Positions 1-6,707 of a DNA stretch of 10,691 bases are shown one piece after another. Origin of the DNA: Tannerella sp. (GTDB taxonomy: Bacteria; Bacteroidota; Bacteroidia; Bacteroidales; Tannerellaceae); assembly GCA_031275525.1 (NCBI GenBank), contig JAISOP010000094.1, positions 1 through 10,691 of the forward strand. Direction: 5' to 3'. How positions within the stretch are numbered: the first letter of the stretch is position 1; each line of letters starts with the position of its first letter. Position numbers and translations under genes: made by a program. The notes under the pieces were generated by a model. That model was given only the letters and a program-made list of their open reading frames with translations. It was not told the origin of the DNA and made no database searches.

Positions 1-489
1 CGGGATGGAAAGTTTATTGAAAGGATAGGTTCATATAATCCGAACACTAATCCTGCTACAATAGATTTGAATTTCGAGCGAGCCTTGTATTGGTTACAGG
101 TGGGCGCACAGCCGACCGACACGGCGCGTACGATTCTCTCGCGCGAAGGCGTGTGCCTGAAAAAGCACCTGCTGGAGGGCGTAAAGAAAGGCGCATTTGA
201 CGAAGCCGCCGCCGAGGAGAAATTCCAGGCATGGCTGACCTCGAAGAAACAGTCTTTACAGGCTGTCAGGGACAAAGATCGCGAGACTGCCCGGGAAGCA
301 AATAAAGCGCGTTTGGAGGCAGAAAAAGCTTCCAACAAGGCAAAAGCCGAAGCGGTAGCCAAAAAGAAAGCCGCCCTGGCAGCAGCCGCCGCCGAAGCAG
401 CGGTAGCCGCAGCAGCTACCGCCGCGGATACGCCGGCAGAAACGGAAACGCCCACGCCCGCGCCTGAAACAGCGGAAGCAAACGGATAA
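1..489 (+). CDS. rpsP: 30S ribosomal protein S16, 5'-truncated by the window edge
   Basis: Structural protein of the small ribosomal subunit. Reading frame 1 is open from base 1 and starts inside the gene with RDGKFIERIGSYNPNTNPAT, the conserved S16 core. DLNFERALYWLQVGAQPTDT and the SREGV segment follow. The first ~28 residues lie outside the window, judged from family alignment memory. An internal TTG at base 67 could pass for a start but is mid-domain. After the core (about codon 75) comes a long Lys/Glu/Ala-rich, probably helical tail ending at TAA 487-489. Bacterial S16 is usually about 80-90 residues and this one would be about 190; such tails are typical of Bacteroidota. The gene is followed at once by a strong terminator, so it ends its transcript here. 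Identity is clear; the function of the tail is not known to me. Confidence 0.96.
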   Translation, partial: RDGKFIERIGSYNPNTNPATIDLNFERALYWLQVGAQPTDTARTILSREGVCLKKHLLEGVKKGAFDEAAAEEKFQAWLTSKKQSLQAVRDKDRETAREANKARLEAEKASNKAKAEAVAKKKAALAAAAAEAAVAAAATAADTPAETETPTPAPETAEANG

Positions 490-531
490 GCGTTTTAACG
501 TGTTTAATTGTTTTATTGTTTTACTGTAACG

Positions 532-571
532 CAGGGATGGGAAAGTGATTTTCCATCCCTGTATTTTTTTT
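532..571 (+). terminator. Intrinsic terminator of rpsP
   Basis: A 13-bp stem (532-544 with 549-561, one G-T wobble) closes a GTGA tetraloop. It is followed by TAT and a run of T residues to 571. The hairpin starts 43 nt after the rpsP stop codon and has all the parts of a Rho-independent terminator. Confidence 0.9.
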
Positions 572-729
572 AGGGAACCTCAAAAAAACCCCAACGCTAC
601 GCAGAGAAAGAAAAATGGTCCGCGAATGCACGCGAATATCCGCGAATAAAATTATTCGCGCTCATGCGCGTACATTCGCGGACCAAATTCTTCTTTTTCA
701 GCGGAGCGTTGGGGGGGTGAGGTTCCCTA
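571..729. repeat. Long imperfect palindrome (MITE-like or REP-like element)
   Basis: About 159 bp that can fold almost completely on itself. Matching arms, from the outside in, are AGGGAACCTCA (572-582) with its complement at 718-728, CCCCAACGCT (589-598) with 705-714, TGGTCCGCGAATG (616-628) with 673-685, and CGCGAATAA (641-649) with 652-660. The central loop is only AA. A TA dinucleotide sits at both outer ends (571-572 and 728-729), as in TA-target elements, though a palindrome would also give this by symmetry. Within the 5' half, variants of CGCGAAT recur three times. There is no transposase gene. It lies directly after the rpsP terminator T-tract. It may be a non-autonomous mobile element or a dispersed palindromic unit; the sequence alone cannot say which. 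Confidence 0.8.
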
Positions 730-777
730 CAGGAGTACTCCCTCAGTTTGGGGGAAAGCCGTATCATATATTTTTCC

Positions 778-1105
778 CATTTCCCCGACGGGGAGAGTTC
801 TATATCACATGTTTTTTTCATTTCCACTTCGTGGAAATTCCTATCCCGTACGCTTTTTTCATTTCCACTTCGTGGAAATTCCTATCCCGTACGTTTTTTT
901 CATTTCCACTTCGTGGAAATTCCTATCCCGTGCGTTTTTTTCATTTCCACTTCGTGGAGAGTTCTATCCCGCACGTTTTTTCCATTTCCACTTCGTGGAA
1001 ATTGCTATCCCGTGCGTTTTTTTCATTTCCACTTCGTGGAGAGTTCTATCCCGTACGCTTTTTCCATTTCCGGAAGCCGGAAACTCCTGTCCCCCGACGG
1101 AGAGA
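778..1105. repeat. 41-bp tandem repeat array, eight units, each with a hairpin
   Basis: Units begin at 778, 819, 860, 901, 942, 983, 1024 and 1065, exactly 41 bp apart. A typical unit is CAT, then the hairpin TTTCCACTTCGTGGAAA, then TTCCTATCCCGTACG, then a T-run. Hairpins lie at 780-796, 821-837, 862-878, 903-919, 944-960, 985-1001, 1026-1042 and 1067-1083. Inner units are nearly identical. The outer two differ in sequence but keep the stem: CCCC/GGGG in the first and CCGG/CCGG in the last, against CCAC/GTGG in the middle. The second half of the last unit is degenerate. The period is not a multiple of three, and all three forward frames stay open through it, so the predicted peptides are by-products. 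There are no variable spacers. Confidence 0.95.
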
Positions 1106-1115
1106 AGCCTGTACG

Positions 1116-1168
1116 GAATGGAGAATGAAGAATGGATATGGCGTATGATTCATTCTTCTTTCTTCATT
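1116..1168. repeat. GAATGGAGAATGAA motif with imperfect hairpin
   Basis: GAATGGAGAATGAA (1116-1129) is an exact copy of the 14-mer at 10467-10480, which recurs inverted at 10547-10560. Here GAAGAATG (1127-1134) pairs with CATTCTTC (1151-1158), and AATGAAG-type sequence can extend the pairing to 1168 with a bulge. There is no T-tract placed to make it a clear terminator. Confidence 0.6.
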
Positions 1169-1232
1169 TAATTAGCCATACCGCAGTCAGTATAATTTGG
1201 ATGCGTCGGCCCCGGAAAAAAACGTTGTCTCC

Positions 1233-1263
1233 CTTGTGGCCTGGTGGGAATCATGTACCTTTA
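1233..1263 (+). promoter_or_regulatory. Candidate promoter of the yicC operon
   Basis: CTTG at 1233-1236 lies 19 bp before TACCTTTA at 1256-1263. Each has one mismatch to the Bacteroidetes -33 (TTTG) and -7 (TAnnTTTG) elements, at the usual spacing. Transcription would start near 1270, only ~11 nt before the ATG at 1281, with AGGA (1275-1278) inside the leader. A second, weaker candidate is TATAATTTG at 1191-1199. Confidence 0.4.
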
Positions 1264-1280
1264 CGGCAAATTTCAGGAAA

Positions 1281-2153
1281 ATGATACAGTCTATGACCGG
1301 ATTCGGAAAGGTTACCGCCGAACTTCCGTCGAAAAAGGTAACAGTGGAAATCAAATCGCTGAACAGTAAACAGCTTGACTTGAACACGCGGATTTCGGCC
1401 GTTTACAGGGACAAGGAAATCGAGATTAGGAACGAACTGTTGCAGGCGCTGGGACGGGGCAAGATTGAACTTTCTATCTACCTCGAAAACATCGGGAAGG
1501 AGACGGCGGCCAGGATCAATTTCCCGGTAGTAGAAAGTTATTATGAACAGATAAAGGCCCTGTCGGACAGGCTGCATTTGCAGGAGCCGTCCGAATGGTT
1601 CCGGACGCTGCTCCGGATGCCGGACGCACTCAAAAGCGAAGTCGCCGAACCGGACGAATCGGAATGGAACACGGTTCACGAGGCTTTTGTCGAGGCCACC
1701 CGCCAACTCATCGCCTTCCGGGAACAGGAGGGCGCCATGCTGCAAAAACTGTTTGAGGAGAAAATAGCAAACATTGCGGCCCTGCTCGTGCAGACGGACC
1801 TCTACGAAGGCGAACGGATTGAAAAGATCAAAAGCCGTATCCTGGAAAGCCTGAAACACCTCAGTGAGGCGGATTACGACAGGAACCGTTTTGAGCAGGA
1901 ACTGATCTATTACATCGAAAAACTGGACGTGAACGAGGAAAAGACGCGGCTGGACAATCATTTGAAGTATTTCATCGACACCCTGAACCAGGGTCGCAGC
2001 CAGGGCCGGAAACTCGGTTTTATTGCCCAGGAAATAGGGCGCGAAATCAACACGTTAGGTTCCAAGAGCAATCACGCCGGGATACAGAAGCTGGTCGTGC
2101 AGATGAAAGACGAACTGGAACAGATCAAGGAACAGGTGCTGAATGTATTGTAA
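1281..2153 (+). CDS. yicC: YicC family endoribonuclease
   Basis: 290 residues. The E. coli homologue is described as an endoribonuclease acting on RNA in the cytoplasm; this role is carried over by homology. The N-terminus MIQSMTGFG is the family hallmark and fixes the start at ATG 1281. The frame stays open upstream to a TTG at 1197, but those 28 residues are not family-like and lie upstream of the candidate promoter. Visible conserved blocks are VEIKSLNSKQLD (22-33), GRGK (58-61), REQEGAML (147-154), the acidic block LDVNEEKTRLDNHL (215-228), and the C-terminal signature RKLGFIAQEIGREINTLGSK (243-262) followed by SNHAGIQK. These correspond to the YicC N-terminal domain and the DUF1732 C-terminal domain. 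It is the first gene of an operon: gmk starts 6 nt after its stop. Pairing of yicC with gmk is common in bacteria. Confidence 0.95.
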   Translation: MIQSMTGFGKVTAELPSKKVTVEIKSLNSKQLDLNTRISAVYRDKEIEIRNELLQALGRGKIELSIYLENIGKETAARINFPVVESYYEQIKALSDRLHLQEPSEWFRTLLRMPDALKSEVAEPDESEWNTVHEAFVEATRQLIAFREQEGAMLQKLFEEKIANIAALLVQTDLYEGERIEKIKSRILESLKHLSEADYDRNRFEQELIYYIEKLDVNEEKTRLDNHLKYFIDTLNQGRSQGRKLGFIAQEIGREINTLGSKSNHAGIQKLVVQMKDELEQIKEQVLNVL

Positions 2154-2159
2154 TTGTAG

Positions 2160-2726
2160 ATGGACGGGAAAATGATCATCTTTTCGGCGCCTTCGGGCAC
2201 AGGGAAATCTACCCTGATCAGGTATCTGCTGGAGCAGGAGCCGTCCCTGCGGTTTTCTGTTTCGGCCACCAGCCGGGCGCCGCGCGGCAAGGAGCGGGAC
2301 GGCGTGGAATACCGGTTCCTGACGCCGGAGGAATTTAAAACGAAAATCGGGAACGGTGAATTCCTTGAATACGAAGAAGTCTATCCCGGCCTGTTTTACG
2401 GCACACTGAGGGAGGAAGTGGAACGGATATGGACGGCCGGACGGCACGTGGTATTCGATGTGGACGTCGTGGGCGGACTGAACATCAAGAAGCAGTACGG
2501 CGAAAAGGCATTGGCCCTTTTCGTCCGTCCCCCGTCGCTCCGGGCGCTGCGTGAGCGGCTGGAACACAGGAATACCGATTTGCCCGAAATCATTGAAAAG
2601 CGGCTGGCAAAGGCCGCCTACGAAATCGGTTTTGCCGGGTCGTTCGACCGGGTCATCGTCAACGACGAAATAAAGAAAGCCCAGGCGGAAGTCCTCCTGA
2701 CCGTCCGCCGCTTCCTGAACGCATGA
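2160..2726 (+). CDS. gmk: Guanylate kinase
   Basis: 188 residues, normal length. The enzyme transfers phosphate from ATP to GMP to make GDP in the cytoplasm, and is needed for GTP and dGTP supply. The P-loop SAPSGTGKST is at residues 9-18. The GMP-binding segment SATSRAPR is at 35-42, with ERDGVEY (45-51), GEFLEY (66-71) and FYGT (79-82). DVDVVGG (100-106) matches the family's DVD/DID block. The ATG at 2160 is chosen because it puts the P-loop at the usual distance from the N-terminus; a second ATG at 2172 is possible but would trim the first strand. No good Shine-Dalgarno is visible, which is common in this phylum. The stop codon overlaps the nadD start (ATGA at 2723-2726), suggesting translational coupling. 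Confidence 0.97.
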   Translation: MDGKMIIFSAPSGTGKSTLIRYLLEQEPSLRFSVSATSRAPRGKERDGVEYRFLTPEEFKTKIGNGEFLEYEEVYPGLFYGTLREEVERIWTAGRHVVFDVDVVGGLNIKKQYGEKALALFVRPPSLRALRERLEHRNTDLPEIIEKRLAKAAYEIGFAGSFDRVIVNDEIKKAQAEVLLTVRRFLNA

Positions 2727-3298
2727 AAAAAGTCGGCATCTTTTCAGGCTCGTTCAACCCGGTTCACATCGGGCACCTGGCGCTGGCAAACTGGCTTTGC
2801 GAATACGGCGACATGGACGAGGTCTGGTTTCTCGTCACGCCGCAGAACCCGCTGAAGGAAACCGGCGCCCTGATGGACTACCGGCAGAGGGTCGAATGGG
2901 TGAAGAAAGCTGCCGCCGGATACCCGAAGTTCCGGGTGAGCGATTTCGAGTCCACCCTCCCGCTACCCTCCTACACCATCCGGACGCTTAGGGCGCTCCG
3001 GGCTTCTTTTCCGGACTGCCTGTTCCACCTGATTGTGGGCGCGGACAACTGGGAAAACATGACGCAGTGGAAAGACGTGCAGGAACTGCTGGCCGAGTTT
3101 CCCCTGCGCATCTATCCGCGCCGGGGCTACGACCCGGAGGTTCCCGCCCGTCTGGAGCAGGTGCGCCGGGTGGATGCGCCCCTGCTGGAAATCTCGTCGT
3201 CGTTTATCCGCGAAGCCCTCGGGCAGGGAAAAGACATCCGCTTCTTCCTGCCCGAACCCTTGCGGAATGATATTCACCAATTAAGAAAAATGATATGA
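2723..3298 (+). CDS. nadD: Nicotinate-nucleotide adenylyltransferase
   Basis: 191 residues, normal length. It joins ATP and nicotinate mononucleotide to give deamido-NAD, the penultimate step of NAD synthesis. The nucleotidyltransferase signature GSFNPVHIGH is at residues 9-18 (GxFxPxHxGH). SYTIRTL (83-89) fits the NadD SYTIxTL block. GADNW (106-110) and the C-terminal ISSSFIR (157-163, family ISSTxIR) complete the pattern. The pairing SYTI + GADNW identifies NadD rather than the related CoaD. It overlaps gmk by 4 nt at its start and dcp by 4 nt at its end (ATGA at 3295-3298). Expression therefore probably depends on the yicC promoter and coupled translation. Confidence 0.96.
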   Translation: MKKVGIFSGSFNPVHIGHLALANWLCEYGDMDEVWFLVTPQNPLKETGALMDYRQRVEWVKKAAAGYPKFRVSDFESTLPLPSYTIRTLRALRASFPDCLFHLIVGADNWENMTQWKDVQELLAEFPLRIYPRRGYDPEVPARLEQVRRVDAPLLEISSSFIREALGQGKDIRFFLPEPLRNDIHQLRKMI

Positions 3299-5430
3299 AA
3301 CTCTTTGCTACCTTTTTATTTACACTAAGTTTTTTCAGTATGAACATGACACATGCAGCCAATCCGCTGCTGGGGAGAACTTACGGGACACCCCGCGAAA
3401 CGTACCCGTTTGATAAAATCAAACATGCACATTACCTCCCTGCCGTGGAAGAAGGCATCCGGCAATTGGAAAAGGAAGTGGCCGCCATTGCGAACCATCC
3501 GAAGCCGCCGACGTTTGAAAATACCGTCGTCGCGCTGGAACGTAGCGGACAGCTGCTCCACAGGGTGACGGCGGCTTTCATGGCCGTCCTGAATGCCGAG
3601 GCGGACGACGAAATGATGAACCTCTCGCAGGAAATTTCGCCCCGGCTGTCCGAATGCCGCAACAACATCTTCCTGAACGAAGCCCTCTTTGCCCGCGTCA
3701 AAGCCGTGTACGACCGGAAAGCCTCCCTGAGCCTGTCGGTCGAAGACGCCCGCCTGCTGCAACAGACCTACGACGAGTTTGCAGACAACGGCGCCACCCT
3801 CCCGCCGGAGGGGAAGGAACGCTTCCGGCAGTTGAGCACGGAGCTGAGCCTGCTGCGGCTGACCTTCGAGCAGAACGTGCTGAAGGACAAAAACCGCTAC
3901 GAACTCCTCCTCACCGACGAAAAAGACCTTGCCGGCCTGCCGGAATCCGTCCGCGAAGCCGCCTTGCAGAGGGGCCGGGAGAGGGAGAAAACGGGCTGGC
4001 TGTTCACGCTTTCCGAGCCGAGCTACGTCCCCTTTATGCAATACGCCGACAACCGTTCGTTGCGCGAGCAGCTCTACCGTGCCCGCCAGCGTATCGGGAA
4101 CGGCGGCGACGCCTTCGACAACCGCGAGAATATCCGGAACATCGTCCGCATCCGCCTGGAAATCGCCCGGCTGCTGGGATACCGGAATTATGCGGAATAT
4201 GAACTGAAAAACAAAATGGCCGGGAAACCCGAAAACGTTTACCGCCTGCTGGAACAACTGCTGGAGGCATACCGGCCGGTGGCCGTCAACGAATACCACA
4301 CGCTGCGGGGCTTTGCGGCGGGGATCGAAAACCGCCCGGTCGATCTCATGCCGTGGGACTGGAGCTACTATTCGGAGAAGCTGAAAAACATCTGCTTCCG
4401 CGTGGACGACGAAATGACGCGCCCCTATTTCGAACTGGAACGGGTCACAAAAGGCGTCTTCGGCCTGGCCACTCAACTCTACGGCATTACCTTCCGGGAA
4501 AATCCCAAGATTCCCGTTTACCACCAGGAAGTAACGCCATACGAAGTATTTGATGCAGACGGTCGCTTCCTGGCTGTCCTGTACACGGATTTCTTCCCGC
4601 GCCGGGGGAAGCAGTCGGGCGCATGGATGGACGGTATCCGGGCGCAGTACCGCGACGCAAAAGGCGTCGACCACCGTCCGCACATCGCCATCGTGATGAA
4701 TTTTACCCGTCCGACCGAAACCAAACCCTCGCTCCTCACCTACGAGGAAGTCAATACCTTCCTGCACGAGTTCGGCCACGCCCTGCACGGCATGTTATCG
4801 GAGACAACCTACGGCAGCCTCGCCGGCACCAACGTCGAACAGGATTTTGTGGAACTGCCCTCCCAGATCATGGAAAACTGGTTGGATGAGGAACCGTTCC
4901 TGGACCGGATTGCCGCGCACTACCAAACCGGCGAGAAAATTCCCGCCGAACTGGTCCGCAACCTGGTTGACGCCTCCAACTTCAATACCGGCTACAAATG
5001 TTGCCGCCAGGTAAGTTTCGGCCTGCTGGACATGGCCTGGCACACGCTCGCCGAGCCTTTCGAGGGGGATGTGGCCGAGTTTGAAAAAAACGCCTGGGAA
5101 CGCGCCGTCATTCTCCCGTCCGTCCCCGGAACGCTGATGAGCAGCAGTTTCAATCACATTTTTTCGGGCGGATACGCTGCCGGATACTACGGCTACAAGT
5201 GGGCGGAAGTGATGGACGCCGACGCCTTTTCGGTATTCAAGGCAAACGGCATCTTTGACCGGGGCACGGCCAACGCTTTCCGCGAGCATATCCTTTCCAA
5301 AGGCAACACCGAAGAGCCTGACGTGCTCTACAAACGCTTCCGCGGCCGCGAGCCTTCGATCGACGCCCTCCTGATCCGCAACGGCATAAAAAAGCCGGAC
5401 GCCCCCCGGCAAGAGCCGGAAAAGCGGTAA
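3295..5430 (+). CDS. dcp: Exported M3 family metallopeptidase (peptidyl-dipeptidase Dcp-like)
   Basis: 711 residues. A zinc oligopeptidase of the M3 family that trims short peptides, in Dcp by releasing C-terminal dipeptides. The N-terminus has one Lys, a hydrophobic stretch (about 3-16) and a THA/A site at 19-22, i.e. a Sec signal peptide with cleavage probably after A21 and no lipobox. It is therefore likely periplasmic, unlike cytoplasmic E. coli Dcp. The zinc site is HEFGH (491-495). The third ligand is probably E520 in DFVELPSQ. The GGYAAGYYGYKW block (625-636) holds the conserved substrate-binding tyrosines. An ATGA overlap with nadD (3295-3298) makes it the last gene of the operon, and a bidirectional hairpin follows the stop. 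Family membership is certain; dipeptidase versus oligopeptidase specificity is inferred. Confidence 0.93.
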   Translation: MKLFATFLFTLSFFSMNMTHAANPLLGRTYGTPRETYPFDKIKHAHYLPAVEEGIRQLEKEVAAIANHPKPPTFENTVVALERSGQLLHRVTAAFMAVLNAEADDEMMNLSQEISPRLSECRNNIFLNEALFARVKAVYDRKASLSLSVEDARLLQQTYDEFADNGATLPPEGKERFRQLSTELSLLRLTFEQNVLKDKNRYELLLTDEKDLAGLPESVREAALQRGREREKTGWLFTLSEPSYVPFMQYADNRSLREQLYRARQRIGNGGDAFDNRENIRNIVRIRLEIARLLGYRNYAEYELKNKMAGKPENVYRLLEQLLEAYRPVAVNEYHTLRGFAAGIENRPVDLMPWDWSYYSEKLKNICFRVDDEMTRPYFELERVTKGVFGLATQLYGITFRENPKIPVYHQEVTPYEVFDADGRFLAVLYTDFFPRRGKQSGAWMDGIRAQYRDAKGVDHRPHIAIVMNFTRPTETKPSLLTYEEVNTFLHEFGHALHGMLSETTYGSLAGTNVEQDFVELPSQIMENWLDEEPFLDRIAAHYQTGEKIPAELVRNLVDASNFNTGYKCCRQVSFGLLDMAWHTLAEPFEGDVAEFEKNAWERAVILPSVPGTLMSSSFNHIFSGGYAAGYYGYKWAEVMDADAFSVFKANGIFDRGTANAFREHILSKGNTEEPDVLYKRFRGREPSIDALLIRNGIKKPDAPRQEPEKR

Positions 5431-5452
5431 AAGAGGAGACCTTCGGATACAA

Positions 5453-5492
5453 AAAATCCCGGTAAAGACCGAACCGTCTTTACCGGGATTTT
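5453..5492. terminator. Bidirectional terminator between convergent genes
   Basis: A perfect 17-bp stem (5453-5469 with 5476-5492) with loop CGAACC. Read on the plus strand it ends in TTTT after dcp. Read on the minus strand it ends in TTTTTT (5456-5451) after the DUF6580 gene. It sits between two converging stop codons (5430 and 5513), as expected for a shared terminator. Confidence 0.9.
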
Positions 5493-5512
5493 AAGAATCA
5501 GCCTCTCGCGTT

Positions 5513-6082
5513 TCAGGCTGCTGCCTTTTGCGCCTTGAGCGACGGGAATTTATACATCAGCAACTCAAACGCGCCAAACAGTATGCCCGTATACAGCAAA
5601 TCGCCGGCGAGGCCGTTGCGGAAAAACGGCAGCGCGGCCGTATAGCAGGCCGTCAGGCCTTCCCATGTATGCGGATACATGCCCGACGATATCCATGTAC
5701 CGAAATTGGTCACCAGATAGAAGATCACCGAAGCTCCCACGGCAGAAATTGCCACCTCCGGAACGCGCACGCTCTTCAGCGTGAATGTTCCCATCAGCAC
5801 AATCAGCGCCAGCGCCCCGTAGGTGTACAGGAATATCCACATCCACTGTCTGTCCATATAGGCGCTGTACACCAGTGTGTTTAATATAATATCGCTCAGC
5901 ATCATGGCCACAATCGGAACGATGTATGCCCAGTAACGCTTGCTGTAATAGGCGGCTCCGAAAAGCGCCATGCCGGCAATGGGTACGAACCCGACCGGAT
6001 GCGGAATAAGCCGGCTGACTGCCGCCAGCAGGATGACCACACCAATAATACCGAATCGCAAATCTATTTTTTTCTTCTTCAT
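5513..6082 (-). CDS. DUF6580-type multi-pass membrane protein, putative transporter
   Basis: 189 residues from the ATG at 6082. The frame continues upstream to a TTG at 6118, but MKKKKIDLRFG is a natural N-terminus with an A/G-rich AAAGAAAGAA just before it. About six hydrophobic segments are visible (approximately 9-25, 32-46, 50-68, 80-100, 109-128, 156-177). The block SRLIPHPVGFVPIAGMALFG (23-42) and the later ALPFFRNGLAGDLLYTGILF (150-169) match what I recall of the DUF6580 family. That family is annotated as putative transport proteins and resembles substrate-binding S components of ECF transporters. No ATPase or T component lies nearby, so substrate and partner are unknown. It is the last minus-strand gene before the shared terminator. 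It follows the ABM lipoprotein after 130 nt; no TAnnTTTG box is visible in front of it, so it may be read through from upstream. Confidence 0.75.
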   Translation of the reverse strand: MKKKKIDLRFGIIGVVILLAAVSRLIPHPVGFVPIAGMALFGAAYYSKRYWAYIVPIVAMMLSDIILNTLVYSAYMDRQWMWIFLYTYGALALIVLMGTFTLKSVRVPEVAISAVGASVIFYLVTNFGTWISSGMYPHTWEGLTACYTAALPFFRNGLAGDLLYTGILFGAFELLMYKFPSLKAQKAAA

Positions 6083-6148
6083 TTCTTTCTTTATTAATTT
6101 GTTGTTTAATACAATCAAGTCAACTCACTTGAGGCCCTTGGGAGATAA

Positions 6149-6195
6149 GGTACAGGGTCGAAAGTGTTGACCCTCTCGACCCTGCACCCTGTACC
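6149..6195. repeat. Hairpin with alternative pairings built from AGGGTC repeats
   Basis: GGTACAGGGT (6149-6158) pairs with ACCCTGTACC (6186-6195). The overlapping CAGGGTCGA (6153-6161) pairs with TCGACCCTG (6176-6184). Both use the same left arm, so two hairpins are mutually exclusive. The right side carries three near copies of (G/C)ACCCT (6169-6174, 6178-6183, 6185-6190). On the minus strand it lies 18 nt past the ABM-lipoprotein stop and has no T-tract, so it is not a standard terminator in that direction. Confidence 0.7.
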
Positions 6196-6212
6196 CCTTT
6201 TTCTCCGGGCGG

Positions 6213-6629
6213 TTAAAATTCATCCACGATTAAATCGCCTGCCGTCAGGTCTTTGATTCCTTCCACAAAGGCGGCAAAATGCGCGGACGAAGCATGTGCC
6301 TGAAAAGCCGCGTCGTCTTTATATTCTTCGTAAAAGATAAACTCAACCGGGTTAACCGGCGACTGATACAAGGCATAAAACAGATTTCCCGTTTCCTGCC
6401 GGGTGGCGGTTACCAGTTTCGAGGCCACCTCGATAAACGCTTTTTCCTGTCCTTCCTTCACAACCAACCGGGCGACAATGACCTTCTTGTCTTTTTTCGG
6501 CTGCTGCACCTCCGCAGCCGTCTTGTGATGAGCGCATTCCTCTTCGCCCTGGCAGCATTTCTTTCCTCCCTTGCACGACATCATACCTGTCAGGGCAAGC
6601 GAAATCAACAAAATTCCAATTTTCTTCAT
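6213..6629 (-). CDS. Lipoprotein with antibiotic biosynthesis monooxygenase (ABM) domain
   Basis: 138 residues. The N-terminus is a lipoprotein signal: basic start MKK, hydrophobic 4-16, then MMSC with the lipidated Cys at 19. Residues 20-47 form a linker rich in Cys and His (C25, C26, C32, H34, H35) and then Lys/Gln. Residues 48-138 fit a small ferredoxin-like ABM domain: VIVARLVVKEGQEKAF, then TGNLFYALYQS, FIFYEEYKD and AFQAHASSAHFAAF (109-122). The AH..S.HF pattern is typical of ABM proteins such as YgiN-like quinol monooxygenases. Family members act on quinones or aromatic substrates, or have unknown roles; the substrate here cannot be told. Membrane anchoring places it in the envelope. 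It lies 78 nt after trpS and seems to have its own promoter. Confidence 0.82.
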   Translation of the reverse strand: MKKIGILLISLALTGMMSCKGGKKCCQGEEECAHHKTAAEVQQPKKDKKVIVARLVVKEGQEKAFIEVASKLVTATRQETGNLFYALYQSPVNPVEFIFYEEYKDDAAFQAHASSAHFAAFVEGIKDLTAGDLIVDEF

Positions 6630-6659
6630 TTCAGTAGATATTTATAAATTAAACAGCCA

Positions 6660-6667
6660 CAAAACTA
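6660..6667 (-). promoter_or_regulatory. -7 promoter box for the ABM lipoprotein
   Basis: Minus strand TAGTTTTG, an exact match to TAnnTTTG, in the 78-nt gap between trpS and the lipoprotein gene. Transcription would start near 6653, about 24 nt before the ATG. No clear -33 TTTG is seen at the usual distance. Confidence 0.5.
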
Positions 6668-6707
6668 ATCAAAAAAACGGTTCCCTCCGGCATAAATGTC
6701 CGGATTT

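Noticed and set aside
778..1105. CRISPR array
   Set aside because: The whole 41-bp unit is conserved with no variable spacers, and no cas gene is nearby.
615..1171. Three overlapping plus-strand frames of 120-177 codons with repeats such as FFHFHFVE
   Set aside because: They are the 41-bp tandem repeat and the palindrome read in all three frames. A period not divisible by three cycles through the frames, and all three give similar repetitive peptides.
1197..1280. 28-residue N-terminal extension of YicC from TTG 1197
   Set aside because: The family starts at MIxSMTGFG, and a candidate promoter lies inside the extension.
1251..1961. 236-codon minus-strand frame opposite yicC
   Set aside because: Lies wholly antisense to conserved YicC sequence; no motif, promoter box or neighbour supports it.
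3325..4788. 487-codon minus-strand frame opposite dcp
   Set aside because: A shadow of a clear M3 peptidase gene. GC-rich third positions keep the opposite strand open, and the peptide has no recognisable motif.
4795..5412. 205-codon minus-strand frame opposite the end of dcp
   Set aside because: Antisense to the conserved zinc-site region of dcp; no independent support.
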